Positions 55,480-64,000 of a DNA stretch of 64,000 nucleotides are shown here, in pieces. Each line of letters starts with the position of its first letter. Positions within the stretch are counted from its first letter, which is position 1. The position numbers were made by a program, and so were the translations under genes. This DNA is from Planctomycetota bacterium (lineage in GTDB: Bacteria; Planctomycetota; Planctomycetia; Pirellulales; Pirellulaceae), in NCBI GenBank assembly GCA_026692865.1, contig JAPLNI010000056.1:20347-84346 (forward strand), written 5' to 3'. The notes below the pieces were generated by a model. That model ran no database searches. It saw nothing but the letters and a program-made list of their open reading frames with translations, and had not been told where the DNA came from.

Positions 55480-55665
55480 TTACCAACTGGCCTTACGAAC
55501 GCCGGGGATGAGTCCTTTATCCGCGAGGTTGCGGAAACAAATGCGGCAGATGCCGAACTTGCGATACACCGCTCTCGGACGTCCACACAGCTTGCAACGA
55601 TTCTCTTGTCGAGACGAAAACTTCGGCTCTCGATTCGCTTTAGCAATTTTACTCTTGCTGGCCAC
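55480..55665 (-). CDS. rpsN: 30S ribosomal protein uS14, zinc-binding form
   Basis: 61 residues from GTG 55665, exactly the usual length of the short zinc form. It has the zinc-ribbon cysteines C-x2-C and C-x2-C ([20 protein letters not shown]). A longer frame to 55713 has no uS14 character. The zinc form is the C+ type; I see no C- paralogue in the window. Confidence 0.95.
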   Translation of the reverse strand: MASKSKIAKANREPKFSSRQENRCKLCGRPRAVYRKFGICRICFRNLADKGLIPGVRKASW

Positions 55666-55746
55666 GGATATTGATTCCAGAAAAAAACTGACGGTCAAAA
55701 ACTTCGCGATCAACTCACTCCGAATCGATCTGCAGATAAAATGGAC

Positions 55747-56313
55747 CTAAGCTGTAACCTTAGGCTTCTTTGGTGCGCGGAACGGCATTCCGAACATTTC
55801 TAGCAAAGCAAAAGCTTGCTCATTATCAGGAGCACTCGTGATGATGCAAATGTTCATCCCTTGTGGTCGTGTGTACTTGTCTGGATTCAGGTCAGGGAAA
55901 ACCAACTGCTCGGACAAACCGAGACTGTAATTCCCCTTGCCATCAAAGGCAGTCCGACTTACACCACGAAAGTCACGAACTCGAGGAAGAACTAGACTTA
56001 CTAGTCGATCCAAGAATTCGTACATCCGTGCTCGTCGGAGAGTCACCTTGCAGCCGATCGGCACCCCTTCTCGCAAGCGGAAACCTGCAACCGATAGCCG
56101 AGCAATTGTCATTACCGGCTTTTGACCAGCAATGTCAGTCATCGCTTCGTAAGCAATTTCCAAATGCTTCTTGTCTTGCATTGCCGAACCAACACCCATG
56201 TTGATCACGATCTTCTCAAGTCGAGGAATCGCGTTCACGTTGGAGATCGACAGCTTTTCCGCCAACTGTGGGCGAATTGTGTTTTGGTAACGTTCTTGTA
56301 ATCGTGGGGTCAT
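55747..56313 (-). CDS. rplE: 50S ribosomal protein uL5
   Basis: 188 residues. Motifs are NVNAIPRLEKIVINMGVG, the basic KPVMTIARLSVAGFRLREG and GMNICIITSAPDNEQA. uL5 joins 5S rRNA to the large subunit and touches P-site tRNA. Spacing to rplX is 20 bases. Confidence 0.98.
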   Translation of the reverse strand: MTPRLQERYQNTIRPQLAEKLSISNVNAIPRLEKIVINMGVGSAMQDKKHLEIAYEAMTDIAGQKPVMTIARLSVAGFRLREGVPIGCKVTLRRARMYEFLDRLVSLVLPRVRDFRGVSRTAFDGKGNYSLGLSEQLVFPDLNPDKYTRPQGMNICIITSAPDNEQAFALLEMFGMPFRAPKKPKVTA

Positions 56314-56333
56314 TATTCAAACCAGTACTGAAA

Positions 56334-56684
56334 CTAAACTTTTGCTGCTCGTGCTGCGCGTGGTGGGGAAATCAACCCCAAGGAAACGCCGCTCTTCTTG
56401 CTGTATCTTTCCTTCGTCCCGTCCGCAAGGAACCGAACGCCAATCCTAGTTGGCTTACCCGTTTGGGGGTCAACAATCGCGACGTTCGAAGCATCGATAC
56501 CGACTTCCTTCGACAATCGACCACCTTGAGGGTTACGCTGCGATTTCTTCACGTGCTTGTAGACTCGGTTAAGCCCTTCAACCACGATCCGGTTCTTCTC
56601 GCGATCAACCTTCAAGACCTTACCTTTTTGTCCAGCATCTCGGCCGGCTAGGACGATCACATCGTCATTCACTCGAATCAACAC
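56334..56684 (-). CDS. rplX: 50S ribosomal protein uL24
   Basis: 116 residues from GTG 56684, which directly follows the rplN stop without a gap. The KOW motif is visible (DVIVLAGRDAGQKGKVLKVD). uL24 is an assembly initiator of the large subunit. Confidence 0.96.
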   Translation of the reverse strand: MLIRVNDDVIVLAGRDAGQKGKVLKVDREKNRIVVEGLNRVYKHVKKSQRNPQGGRLSKEVGIDASNVAIVDPQTGKPTRIGVRFLADGTKERYSKKSGVSLGLISPPRAARAAKV

Positions 56685-57053
56685 TTAAACTACCTCGCTC
56701 GCTAGGGAGACAATCTTCGTAAAGCTTTTCTCACGTAGCTCGCGTGCTACCGCACCGAAAATACGTGTACCGCGAGGGTTGCTGTCCTTGTCGATCAGAA
56801 CCACTGCGTTGCTATCAAATTTGATGTAACTTCCGTCTGCTCGACGACAAGGCGTCTTGGTCCGAACGATTACCGCTCGAACGATCGCCTTCTTTTTCAC
56901 TTCACTACCTGGAATCACGCTCTTAACCGAGCAGATGATCGTGTCACCAATACCAGCGAAACGGCGACGCGTTCCACCAAGAACCTTGATACACATTACT
57001 TCTTTCGCACCGGTATTATCGGCGACAACCAAACGGCTCTCTTGCTGAATCAT
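56685..57053 (-). CDS. rplN: 50S ribosomal protein uL14
   Basis: 122 residues, the invariant length of uL14. It starts [19 protein letters not shown] and contains [20 protein letters not shown]. It abuts rplX and is three bases from rpsQ. Confidence 0.98.
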   Translation of the reverse strand: MIQQESRLVVADNTGAKEVMCIKVLGGTRRRFAGIGDTIICSVKSVIPGSEVKKKAIVRAVIVRTKTPCRRADGSYIKFDSNAVVLIDKDSNPRGTRIFGAVARELREKSFTKIVSLASEVV

Positions 57054-57056
57054 TTC

Positions 57057-57413
57057 TTAGTTCGCCTCTCCTTGAGAACCGCTCGGAACTGCATCACCGG
57101 CTAGCGATGTCATCGTTGCAACAACATCACCACTTTCTTTACGAGCAGCTCGCAAAGCGGCCACGTCGACCTCTTTGCTCTTCTCGACGATTCGAACCAG
57201 CGTCCAACGCTTTAGCTTCGACAAAGGTCGTGATTCTTCAATCTCAACCTTATCGCCAATAGCCGAAACATTATCTTCATCATGTGCATGACAAACTGTC
57301 TTGCGACGAATGATCTTGGAGTACTTCTTATGCCGAACAATCCGCTCGATCTCGACTCGCCGAGTCTTGGACGCCTTGTCGCCTGTTACGACACCTACTA
57401 ATAAACGACGCAT
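57057..57413 (-). CDS. rpsQ: 30S ribosomal protein uS17 with C-terminal extension
   Basis: 118 residues against about 85 usually. The core has GVVTGDKASKTRRVEIERIV and the signature VGDKVEIEE-like segment AIGDKVEIEESRPLSKLKRW. The last 30 residues are a Ser/Ala/Gly-rich extension of unknown role. Confidence 0.96.
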   Translation of the reverse strand: MRRLLVGVVTGDKASKTRRVEIERIVRHKKYSKIIRRKTVCHAHDEDNVSAIGDKVEIEESRPLSKLKRWTLVRIVEKSKEVDVAALRAARKESGDVVATMTSLAGDAVPSGSQGEAN

Positions 57414-57498
57414 AATAAAATGTACTACCGTGTAAAACTGGAACTCAAATAATCGTTTAGTGCAAACAGCACTATCAACCTGAAATCTCGACTACTAG

Positions 57499-57696
57499 CT
57501 AAGCCTTAGCGGCCGAACGCTGTGTTTGAATCGTTCTAGCTCGAGCAATCAAGCGTCGATTCTTACGCATCATCGTTGGGGCTGCCATCTTCTCAGTTTG
57601 CGATTGAATACGCAAACGGAAAATCGTCTCGGCGGACTCCTTGACGGTCAGCTCAAGCTGCTCGTCACTCATCTCACGTAATTCACTAGCTTTCAT
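57499..57696 (-). CDS. rpmC: 50S ribosomal protein uL29
   Basis: 65 residues from ATG 57696, the normal start (MKASELREMSDEQLE). It is a two-helix protein at the exit tunnel, where SRP and trigger factor dock. The family signature KNRRLIARARTI is present. An 85-base gap precedes rpsQ. Confidence 0.95.
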   Translation of the reverse strand: MKASELREMSDEQLELTVKESAETIFRLRIQSQTEKMAAPTMMRKNRRLIARARTIQTQRSAAKA

Positions 57697-57757
57697 CGCT
57701 TCAACCTTTACGAACTTCTTCAATGATTCGACGTCAAACCCTGCGGTAACGCCAACT

Positions 57758-58165
57758 CTAAACAGGTCGACGTCTTACCATTCGCACTTTGATCGGCATC
57801 TTGGCCGCCAAACGCGCGAAACATACTTTCGCTTGAGCTTCAGTAACACCGGCTAGTTCGTAAAGAACAGTCCCTGGCCTTACTACTGCAACCCAGTATT
57901 CTGGCTCCCCTTTACCCTTACCCATCCGCGTCTCGAGCGGCTTGGAGGAAATAGGCTTGTCAGGAAAAATCCGAATATACAACCGACCTTCACCACGTAC
58001 GTATTGATTGGCAGCGATCCGACCCGCTTCGATTGTCTGAGCTCGAATCCAACCACCTTGAAGTGATTGAAGACCGAACTCACCAAAAACAACCTTATTA
58101 CCGCGGGTCGCGTTACCTTTTATACGTCCTCTTTGGCTTTTTCGGTGCTTGACCCTCTTGGGCAT
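57758..58165 (-). CDS. rplP: 50S ribosomal protein uL16
   Basis: 135 residues from ATG 58165 ([17 protein letters not shown]). Motifs include [20 protein letters not shown]. The N-terminal 17 codons lie inside the 3' end of rpsC in another frame, an overlap of 53 bases. An ATG at 58174 would lengthen it by three residues. Confidence 0.97.
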   Translation of the reverse strand: MPKRVKHRKSQRGRIKGNATRGNKVVFGEFGLQSLQGGWIRAQTIEAGRIAANQYVRGEGRLYIRIFPDKPISSKPLETRMGKGKGEPEYWVAVVRPGTVLYELAGVTEAQAKVCFARLAAKMPIKVRMVRRRPV

Positions 58166-58826
58166 CAGCGCCATCTTTACCGTCTCCCGCGTACGAACCT
58201 TGGTTTACCCACACTTGTATTCCGATGTTTCCCTGAGGGGTGGACGCCTCGGCAAAACCGTAATTAATCTTCGCTTGAATAGTGCTCAATGGGAGAGCAC
58301 CCGCATTGCCTTTTTCGCATCGTGCCATTTCAGCACCGCCGAGTCGCCCCGACATTTGAATTTTAATACCCTTCGCACCAGCATCCATCGACGTATCGAT
58401 GGCACGCTTCATCGTGCGTCGGAAGCTCGATCGCTTCATCAGTTGCTGAGCGATATCTTCAGCAATCAACTGTCCATAAATCTCAGGCCGACCCACTTCT
58501 TCAATTTTCAAATTGACGCGGCGACCGATCAGGTTCTGCAGCTCTTCTTGAAGAACTTCTGCTTCCTGACCCTTTTTACCAATTATCAAACCAGGTCGAG
58601 CTACGAACAGGAAGACTCGGACTTCATCTCGAGTCCGCTCAATCTCAATTCGATCGATTCCAGCTTGACGGTACGATTGCTTGGTTGGGTGATTCTTGAT
58701 GAACTTTCGAATCTTTTGATCTTCTACCAGAAGCTCGGCAAAGTCTTTTTTCCCTGCATACCATCGGCTCTTCCAGCCCATGACGATACCAGTACGGAAA
58801 CCGATCGGATTTACTTTTTGTCCCAT
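58113..58826 (-). CDS. rpsC: 30S ribosomal protein uS3
   Basis: 237 residues. It has MGQKVNPIGFRTGI, the KH domain with GLIIGKKGQEAEVLQEEL and the signature GAKGIKIQMSGRLGGAEMAR. The C-terminal tail ([17 protein letters not shown]) runs over the start of rplP. uS3 forms part of the mRNA entry channel. Confidence 0.98.
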   Translation of the reverse strand: MGQKVNPIGFRTGIVMGWKSRWYAGKKDFAELLVEDQKIRKFIKNHPTKQSYRQAGIDRIEIERTRDEVRVFLFVARPGLIIGKKGQEAEVLQEELQNLIGRRVNLKIEEVGRPEIYGQLIAEDIAQQLMKRSSFRRTMKRAIDTSMDAGAKGIKIQMSGRLGGAEMARCEKGNAGALPLSTIQAKINYGFAEASTPQGNIGIQVWVNQGSYAGDGKDGADAQEGQAPKKPKRTYKR

Positions 58827-58837
58827 GACCTGTAGTC

Positions 58838-59191
58838 CTAATCTTCCAAAGTATCGAGAGTGACTGTGATGTGACTTGTACGCTTCAAAATTCCAAAAGC
58901 TTGCCCGCGCGACATTGCTCGAATCCGCTTCATCATCGGACCACCATCAATGTGGGCCTCGACAACAACCAACTCTTCCGGAGTGATGGATTTGCCACCA
59001 TTTTGGTCCGGGTCTTGAGCGTTGCCGATAGCACTCTTCAAAACAACTTCCAGCAAACGTGCACCGCGAGCTGGTTGGTATCTCAAGAGATCCAACGCCT
59101 CGTCAGCGAATTTACCTCGCACCATATCTGCCAAAGGTCGGACCTTACGGGCCGAAATCTGGGCATGTCGGTGACATGATTGATAAGACAT
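58838..59191 (-). CDS. rplV: 50S ribosomal protein uL22
   Basis: 117 residues from ATG 59191. It shows ISARKVRPLADMVRGK and the C-terminal loop region GPMMKRIRAMSRGQAFGILK, which reaches the exit tunnel. It is 11 bases before rpsC. Confidence 0.96.
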   Translation of the reverse strand: MSYQSCHRHAQISARKVRPLADMVRGKFADEALDLLRYQPARGARLLEVVLKSAIGNAQDPDQNGGKSITPEELVVVEAHIDGGPMMKRIRAMSRGQAFGILKRTSHITVTLDTLED

Positions 59192-59251
59192 TTCTACAAC
59201 TACTCCAAACAAATTCAGCCGATATCACAACCGATGCGACGAAGCAAAAAA

Positions 59252-59515
59252 CTATCTCTTATTTCCCTTGCCACCGTGGCCGCGGAAAGTTCGCGTTGGA
59301 GCGAACTCACCCAGCTTGTGACCAACCATATCTTCAGTAACAAGGACCTTCAAATGGGCCTTGCCATTGTGAACCATGAACGTCGCACCTACAAACTCGG
59401 GAACAATCGTGCAACGACGAGCCCAAGTGGTAATAGGAGCGGTGTTGCCAACCTTCTGAAACTTGGCAAACAGCTTCGGGTCTACAAACGGACCTTTTTT
59501 TGTCGAACGTCCCAT
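59252..59515 (-). CDS. rpsS: 30S ribosomal protein uS19
   Basis: 87 residues beginning [15 protein letters not shown]. The signature [20 protein letters not shown] precedes [15 protein letters not shown]. It binds the head of the small subunit with uS13. Confidence 0.98.
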   Translation of the reverse strand: MGRSTKKGPFVDPKLFAKFQKVGNTAPITTWARRCTIVPEFVGATFMVHNGKAHLKVLVTEDMVGHKLGEFAPTRTFRGHGGKGNKR

Positions 59516-59570
59516 AACTCAAATAACTTGATCGAAAGGTTTATAAATCTAACTTGTAACTCAAACCGAC

Positions 59571-60428
59571 TTAGCGTAGCTTTAACTGGCCATAACGTCG
59601 CGACTTGCGTCGACGAATAATAGCCGAATTCGATGGCTTTCGCGGTGTACGCGTTCCGCCGCCCTTGGCTGGCACACCAGTCGGACTACAAGGATGACGA
59701 CCACCCTTCGTCCGACCTTCACCACCACCGTGCGGGTGATCTACTGGATTCATCGCAGTTCCTCGAACGTGCGGTCTCCAACCCAACCAGCGATTTCGTC
59801 CAGCTTTACCAATACGAATCGAATCGTGATCAGTATTGCTGCATTTTCCAATCGTCGCTCGGCACTTGTTAGGCACTCGGCGAATTTCACCGCTTGGCAA
59901 TTGCAACTGAGCCCAAGCACCTTCTCGAGCCATTAAAACAGCCGAGGTTCCAGCACTTCGACATAACGCCGCGCCACGACCTGGTTGCATTTCGATACAG
60001 CAGATTTCAGTCCCTGGCGGAATGTTTTTCATTGGCATGCTATTGCCAATCACAGGGGCTGCATCTGCACCATTGTGTACAGTCTGCCCGGCCTTAAGCC
60101 CATCGGGAGCAACGATGTATCGCTTCTCACCATCGGCATAGTGAAGCAGTGCAATCCGAGCCGATCGATTCGGATCGTACTGAATCGAATCAACCTTCGC
60201 AGGGATCCCATCCTTGGTACGATGAAAATCGATCATCCGATACATTTGCTTGTGACCACCGCCACGATGGCGAGCAGTAATAAATCCCTGATTATTGCGG
60301 CCACCATGTCGCTTCAGGCGGATCATGAGGTTCTTCTCGGGGACTGCACCTGGTGTCAGTTCCGCAAAGTCGCTCACGGACGAATTGCGTCGCCCGGCTG
60401 ACGTTGGTTTGTATACTCGAATTCCCAT
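59571..60428 (-). CDS. rplB: 50S ribosomal protein uL2
   Basis: 285 residues. It starts [20 protein letters not shown] and carries the peptidyl-transferase-centre signature [20 protein letters not shown], including the conserved His. Length is slightly above the usual 273-278. Confidence 0.98.
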   Translation of the reverse strand: MGIRVYKPTSAGRRNSSVSDFAELTPGAVPEKNLMIRLKRHGGRNNQGFITARHRGGGHKQMYRMIDFHRTKDGIPAKVDSIQYDPNRSARIALLHYADGEKRYIVAPDGLKAGQTVHNGADAAPVIGNSMPMKNIPPGTEICCIEMQPGRGAALCRSAGTSAVLMAREGAWAQLQLPSGEIRRVPNKCRATIGKCSNTDHDSIRIGKAGRNRWLGWRPHVRGTAMNPVDHPHGGGEGRTKGGRHPCSPTGVPAKGGGTRTPRKPSNSAIIRRRKSRRYGQLKLR

Positions 60429-60512
60429 GACTGTTTCCTAAATGTATCTTGCAGCGATTGAAAACCTAACGCTCAACCTGCTCAATCACAAACACACGAC
60501 TCAAACCACAAC

Positions 60513-60821
60513 TTAGAAGAATTCCAGCTTGTGCTCAGGCCCAAGCTTCACAATTGCCTTCTTCCAAGTCTTTGTATAACCCAATTTAAAGCGACTTCGA
60601 CGAGCTTTACCCTTGCGGGTCTGAGTCGCAACAGCCACAACCTTCACATTGAAAAGCTCTTCGATCGCAGCCTTGATCTCGTCCTTAGTCGCCTGAGGAT
60701 GAACTTCAAAGCCGTATCGATTGTGCCGCGTCGCTTGATGCACACCCTTCTCACTCACCAAAGGCTTTACAACCACTTGATAAGGAGTAAGTATTAATTT
60801 TCGCTCGACAACCGCTGCCAT
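60513..60821 (-). CDS. rplW: 50S ribosomal protein uL23
   Basis: 102 residues. LTPYQVVVKPLVSEKGVHQA and the extended loop TRKGKARRSRFKLGYTKTWK are typical. uL23 is the main docking site for trigger factor and SRP at the tunnel exit. Confidence 0.97.
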   Translation of the reverse strand: MAAVVERKLILTPYQVVVKPLVSEKGVHQATRHNRYGFEVHPQATKDEIKAAIEELFNVKVVAVATQTRKGKARRSRFKLGYTKTWKKAIVKLGPEHKLEFF

Positions 60822-60876
60822 AATATTTTCTCAACTATTTTTATCGCTCGCACTAGACGAGCACAGCAAAACAAAA

Positions 60877-61524
60877 CTAAGCCGGATCTGCTACTACCGC
60901 ATTTGCTCGACTAGCAATCCAATCCAACGCTTCTTTCGTCAGCACCAACTTCTTGGGTCGCAAAACAGTCAAAGCATTCAAATCCGAAACAGGCTGCACG
61001 TTCAAGCCAGGAATATTTCGCCCGCTCATGTAAACATTTTGATCAATGCCACCGGTCGCAAGAGTCGCAGTTACACCTTCTAGCCCGAGAGCCTTCATCA
61101 CGCCCGCCATGACACTCGTCTTAGGAGAAGCCATGGCCAGACCCTGAACCACGATAACGCTATCGCTCTCTATTTTCGAAGCAATCGCCATTCGCGTGGC
61201 CGCCTGAACTGCCTTGCGAGGCAATCGATAATAATACGATCGTGGCTGTCGAGCATTGATGTGCCCACCACCACGGCGAACACCGCTTCGCTTCGAGCCA
61301 GCTCGAGCGTTACCGGTACCCTTTTGCTTGTACATCTTTTTGGTTGAACCAGACACTTCGCCACGTGTCTTGGTTTTGTTGCTTCCTTGACGCTGGTTGG
61401 CCAAGTACATCACAACCGCTTCATGAAGCAACTGCTTGGTAATTTTTGGGGCAATTGAGCGAGGATCGATTTGGTAATCACCAACCTTCGCACCAGCCAT
61501 GTCATAAATCGGAAGCGTAACCAT
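60877..61524 (-). CDS. rplD: 50S ribosomal protein uL4
   Basis: 215 residues. It has the extended tunnel loop with GSTKKMYKQKGTGNARAGSK and the GGGHINARQPRSYYYRLPRK segment. In E. coli uL4 also represses the S10 operon; no leader structure could be assessed here. Confidence 0.97.
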   Translation of the reverse strand: MVTLPIYDMAGAKVGDYQIDPRSIAPKITKQLLHEAVVMYLANQRQGSNKTKTRGEVSGSTKKMYKQKGTGNARAGSKRSGVRRGGGHINARQPRSYYYRLPRKAVQAATRMAIASKIESDSVIVVQGLAMASPKTSVMAGVMKALGLEGVTATLATGGIDQNVYMSGRNIPGLNVQPVSDLNALTVLRPKKLVLTKEALDWIASRANAVVADPA

Positions 61525-61611
61525 TATTATTTTCTACTCTCAAGTCCAATCGACTGTTTCAACCAACCGCAAAAACTTAATCAACCGACTTTAAATCCCA
61601 AAAGACCAAAC

Positions 61612-62298
61612 CTAGCCAACCTTATTCGACTCGCGAATTACCAAATACCCACCAGTAGCACCAGGAACGGCACCACGAACGAGCAGGAGATTGTTTTCCG
61701 CGTCAATTCGAACCACTTTCAAATTTCGTGACGTCATGTTGTCGTTACCGTAACGACCAGCCATCTTTCGGCCCTTGAACAAGTGCCCAGGATAAGTACC
61801 CGCTTGAGTACCCCCGGCGTGGCGGTGAACTTTCTTAACACCGTGAGTCGCACGCTGGCCAGCGAAATTATGTCGCTTCATAACCCCAGCAGTACCGCAA
61901 CCCTTGGTGACACCAGAAACGTCAACCGACTTCATGCCTTCGAAAACATTGACAGTCACTTCACCACCAACTTCTAAGCCTTCAGCATCGCGGAACTCGC
62001 GAACGAATCGCTGCGGCTCACAGCCAGCCTTCGCAACAGGAGCAACACCAGCTTCGACCAGTTTTTTGGCACGAGCACTGCCGATGTCGGCAACATGACC
62101 TCGCTCACTGCGAGAAGAAAGACGACGAGGCTTGTCTAAGAAACCCAATTGGGCTGCGACATAGCCATCACGATCAACGGTTCTTACTTGCAAGACCTTG
62201 CATGGACCAGCCTGAATCACCGTTACCGGGACTGCTGTGCCAGTTTCGTCAAATATCTGAGTCATTCCGACCTTTCGGCCGAGGATTCCCTTGGTCAT
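61612..62298 (-). CDS. rplC: 50S ribosomal protein uL3
   Basis: 228 residues from ATG 62298, where uL3 normally begins (MTKGILGRKVGMTQIF). The frame is open to 62373, but those residues do not fit. The signature region VKKVHRHAGGTQAGTYPGHL and MAGRYGNDNMTSRNLKVVRI is intact. Confidence 0.97.
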   Translation of the reverse strand: MTKGILGRKVGMTQIFDETGTAVPVTVIQAGPCKVLQVRTVDRDGYVAAQLGFLDKPRRLSSRSERGHVADIGSARAKKLVEAGVAPVAKAGCEPQRFVREFRDAEGLEVGGEVTVNVFEGMKSVDVSGVTKGCGTAGVMKRHNFAGQRATHGVKKVHRHAGGTQAGTYPGHLFKGRKMAGRYGNDNMTSRNLKVVRIDAENNLLLVRGAVPGATGGYLVIRESNKVG

Positions 62299-62457
62299 TG
62301 CTTTATTCCGTTGATCATGTTGCCTAGAGGGACCGTCCGAGCTAAACAACCTAGCCGAACTAGGCCGAGCCACATCAAAGCAGCCACACTCAGGGTTACC
62401 CTCGAGACTTCCAAGTCATAAATGGCTGGAGCCCGAAGTGTATGGAAACTGTAAAAA

Positions 62458-62784
62458 TTATCTCGAAGTCGCTTTGATCTTGATATCTACACCGGCTGGA
62501 AGACTGAGCTTGTTCAAAGCTTCGATTGTCTTTGCAGTCGCTTGCTTGATGTCAATTAATCGCTTGTGCGTTCGAATTTCGAATTGCTGCCGAGCTTTCT
62601 TGTCAATGTTCGGTCCGGAAAGAACCGTATATCGCTCGATCCGAGTCGGCAAAGGAATTGGACCGTGAACTTCGGAATGCGTCCGTTTGGCCGTGTCAAC
62701 AATTTCCATTGCACTTTGATCTAGGACCGCGTGGTCGTAAGCTTCCATGCGAATGCGAATAACTTCGTGTGAAACGGAGGACAC
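62458..62784 (-). CDS. rpsJ: 30S ribosomal protein uS10
   Basis: 108 residues from GTG 62784. It has [20 protein letters not shown] and the signature [20 protein letters not shown]. It is the first gene of the S10 cluster. No tuf, fusA, rpsG or rpsL lies upstream; the next 1.2 kb is gene-free. A 159-base gap separates it from rplC. Confidence 0.97.
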   Translation of the reverse strand: MSSVSHEVIRIRMEAYDHAVLDQSAMEIVDTAKRTHSEVHGPIPLPTRIERYTVLSGPNIDKKARQQFEIRTHKRLIDIKQATAKTIEALNKLSLPAGVDIKIKATSR

Positions 62785-63092
62785 AATAATACCTTTGTAA
62801 ACGAACCAGACCGTCCTTGTAGATGCACAACGCTAATGCGTCGCAATCACCTGGGGACCAATAACAAAAGCTCTTCAGCAGTTGCGAAGAGCGGAGAAAG
62901 ATAGAGAGGATGGAGACGGTCGTCAACGCCAAAACGGATTTATGAAGATTGAATTTTGTTTTAACGCGAAAATCACCTGTTTTTGTTGGAATACTTCGCT
63001 TTGACTATTTTAAAATTCTTTGTTGTGGAAGTGAGTTTCCAACGCCTGAACAAGTCATAACCGGTCGAAACTTCCGGCGTGAGGCAATTTCC

Positions 63093-63177
63093 CCTGAGCC
63101 AATAACGCTAGCCACTGGTTTCGACTTCGCCACAATTTACAAGAACGCTTCCGAGAGCATCGGCTACAGCTCTGAGG
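63093..63177. repeat. REPIN-like inverted repeat
   Basis: CCTGAGCCAATAACGCTAGC forms the left arm and GCATCGGCTACAGCTCTGAG the degenerate right arm. The centre TTCGACTTCGCCACAATTT is shared with the 34827 copy. Confidence 0.65.
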
Positions 63178-63199
63178 AAATCCCCCTTTTTATCACCTT

Positions 63200-63221
63200 G
63201 GATTGGACCATTGTCCCGTCC
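63200..63221. repeat. GGGAC-type hairpin repeat, copy 3
   Basis: GGATTGGACCATTGTCCCGT CC. The stem GGATTGGAC against GTCCCGTCC has one more mismatch than the 27117 copy. Confidence 0.65.
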
Positions 63222-63400
63222 TGATGAACCCTGAGCCGAGGAACGGTCAATTGGGGACACACAAACCCGATCGCTTGGATTTGCTTGCTAAGTATTCGGG
63301 AATTGCTGTTGAAGCGAAAGAGGAAACAGCCGAAGTATAATGCCAGCAAAATTTCGGCCTACAAGTTTCGCAGGTGCCCCTTTGCTACCATTCCTGTCAA

Positions 63401-63440
63401 TTTGGAGTGCTCCGTCTCGGCGGAGCTTTAGGACTTATCT
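63401..63440 (+). repeat. TTTGGAGTGCTCCG palindromic repeat, copy a
   Basis: TTTGGAGTGCTCCG, loop TCTCGG, CGGAGCTTTAGGACTTATCT. It is nearly identical over 40 bases to the unit at 63817. Confidence 0.8.
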
Positions 63441-63567
63441 CTACGTTATCTATCTGACTAGTCTGCGTGAGCCCAACGGCATCCCATCTCGCGAGCCTTT
63501 TCTTTTTGTTCGATTCGGTCTTTGCATGCCCCGTTTCTCGAGTTTTCATTTGTGTATGATTGGTATT

Positions 63568-63676
63568 GGACACGGAGGACGCGGATGACACGGAGAGGGC
63601 ATTTGCAACGCGACGTGGAATATTGAAGTTGAAGAACAATCAAGTTGAATCCGCGTCGTCCGTGCTTTCCGTGTCC
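63568..63676. repeat. Inverted CACGGA-type element
   Basis: GGACACGGAGGACGCGGATG at the left and, on the other strand, GGACACGGAAAGCACGGACG at the right, with a TTGAAGTTGAAGAAC centre. The arms are imperfect inverted copies about 80 bases apart. Confidence 0.55.
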
Positions 63677-63816
63677 CAACTAAAACGCATTAGTACCAGT
63701 GATATGGACATGCGCAAACTCCGTAGGCAGAAACTTTACTGGCCACTGATTCAGGCATATCTTCACTTGTTTCTTTTGCCTGCGAATAGCGCGGATCTAC
63801 GCCAATAAACGGTGAA

Positions 63817-63856
63817 TTTGGAGTGCTCCGTCTCGGCGGAGCTTTAAGACTTATCT
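63817..63856 (+). repeat. TTTGGAGTGCTCCG palindromic repeat, copy b
   Basis: TTTGGAGTGCTCCG, loop TCTCGG, CGGAGCTTTAAGACTTATCT: one base different from copy a over 40 bases. Confidence 0.8.
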
Positions 63857-63938
63857 ATCGGGTGTCGATCTAAAAAGTCTTCGCTAACCAAAAGTTTCTG
63901 TTGTCACGCGAGAATCTTTCTTTTCTCAACATCACTCG

Positions 63939-64000
63939 CCCCAAAGCTGTGACAAGTCACAGCACTCCAAATTTGGAGTGCTCCGTCTCGGCGGAGAATT
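63939..64000. repeat. Head-to-head pair of TTTGGAGTGCT repeats at window end
   Basis: A minus-strand unit with the TGTGAC stem (63939-63971) meets a plus-strand unit with the CTCCG stem (from 63972). Their junction AGCACTCCAAATTTGGAGTG is palindromic. The second unit runs to the window edge. Confidence 0.75.

Larger units (their letters stand above)
62785..64000. other. 1.2-kb gene-free, repeat-rich region upstream of rpsJ
   Basis: No frame here looks protein-coding; the apparent short frames are made of repeat sequence. The first 300 bases should hold the promoter and leader of the whole ribosomal cluster. The rest contains a REPIN-like element, a GGGAC hairpin, a CACGGA-type inverted element and four TTTGGAGTGCT units. 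Confidence 0.6.

Noticed and set aside
63560..63808. An 82-codon open frame at the right end
   Set aside because: It is built largely from the CACGGA inverted element and is not preceded by a ribosome site.

Overview
The window looks like a piece of a Pirellulales-type planctomycete chromosome. This is inferred from content: secreted proteins with the planctomycete N-terminal pattern (twin basic residues, then LExLxxRxxLA) and dockerin-like ends, DUF1571 and DUF58/BatA proteins, the alpha-E plus permuted ATP-grasp pair, a short adenylate kinase, an S10/spc cluster without uL30, many single-gene units, weak Shine-Dalgarno signals, and dense families of small palindromic repeats in the spacers. 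I saw no transposase, phage gene, CRISPR array, rRNA or tRNA.

Layout. 1-5 kb: the 3' end of a DUF3754 membrane protein, then a leftward unit of DUF58 protein, BatA/VWA protein and a 3-hydroxyacyl-CoA dehydrogenase-like enzyme. 5-10 kb: a secreted protein and cobalamin-dependent methionine synthase (metH). 10-15.4 kb: a rightward cluster of a proline/glutamine-rich membrane protein, a CpsD/BY-kinase-like ATPase with an altered P-loop, an ExeA-like AAA ATPase and a TauE/SafE permease. 15.4-31.8 kb: mixed metabolism and housekeeping (aldo/keto reductase, D-aminoacylase, secreted cyclophilin, AlkB, a UVR-motif protein, YeaQ-like protein, proB, alpha-E protein, ATP-grasp, rpmA, obg, coaX, hisH). 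32-36 kb: a second ExeA-like ATPase followed by a CpsD-like protein with no P-loop and a UDP-sugar epimerase, embedded in repeats. 36-50.4 kb: rimO, folA, Uma2 nuclease, uvrC, a DUF1571 lipoprotein unit with an ExbB-like channel, an orphan ABC ATPase, msrB, NIPSNAP, thiC and a TPR protein. 50.6-62.8 kb: the leftward ribosomal cluster rpsJ-rplCDWB-rpsS-rplV-rpsC-rplP-rpmC-rpsQ-rplNXE-rpsNH-rplFR-rpsE-rplO, an intrinsic terminator, then secY-adk. 62.8-64 kb: a 1.2-kb gene-free stretch full of repeats.

The most interesting observations are the two ExeA/degenerate-BY-kinase pairs, which may be an exopolysaccharide or cell-envelope control module; a REPIN-like inverted-repeat element translated in frame inside the BatA gene; several families of dispersed palindromes; a possible attenuator between rpmA and obg; and the terminator that separates secY-adk from the ribosomal genes. 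All functional statements come from reading translations and motifs by eye. No database search or folding program was run.
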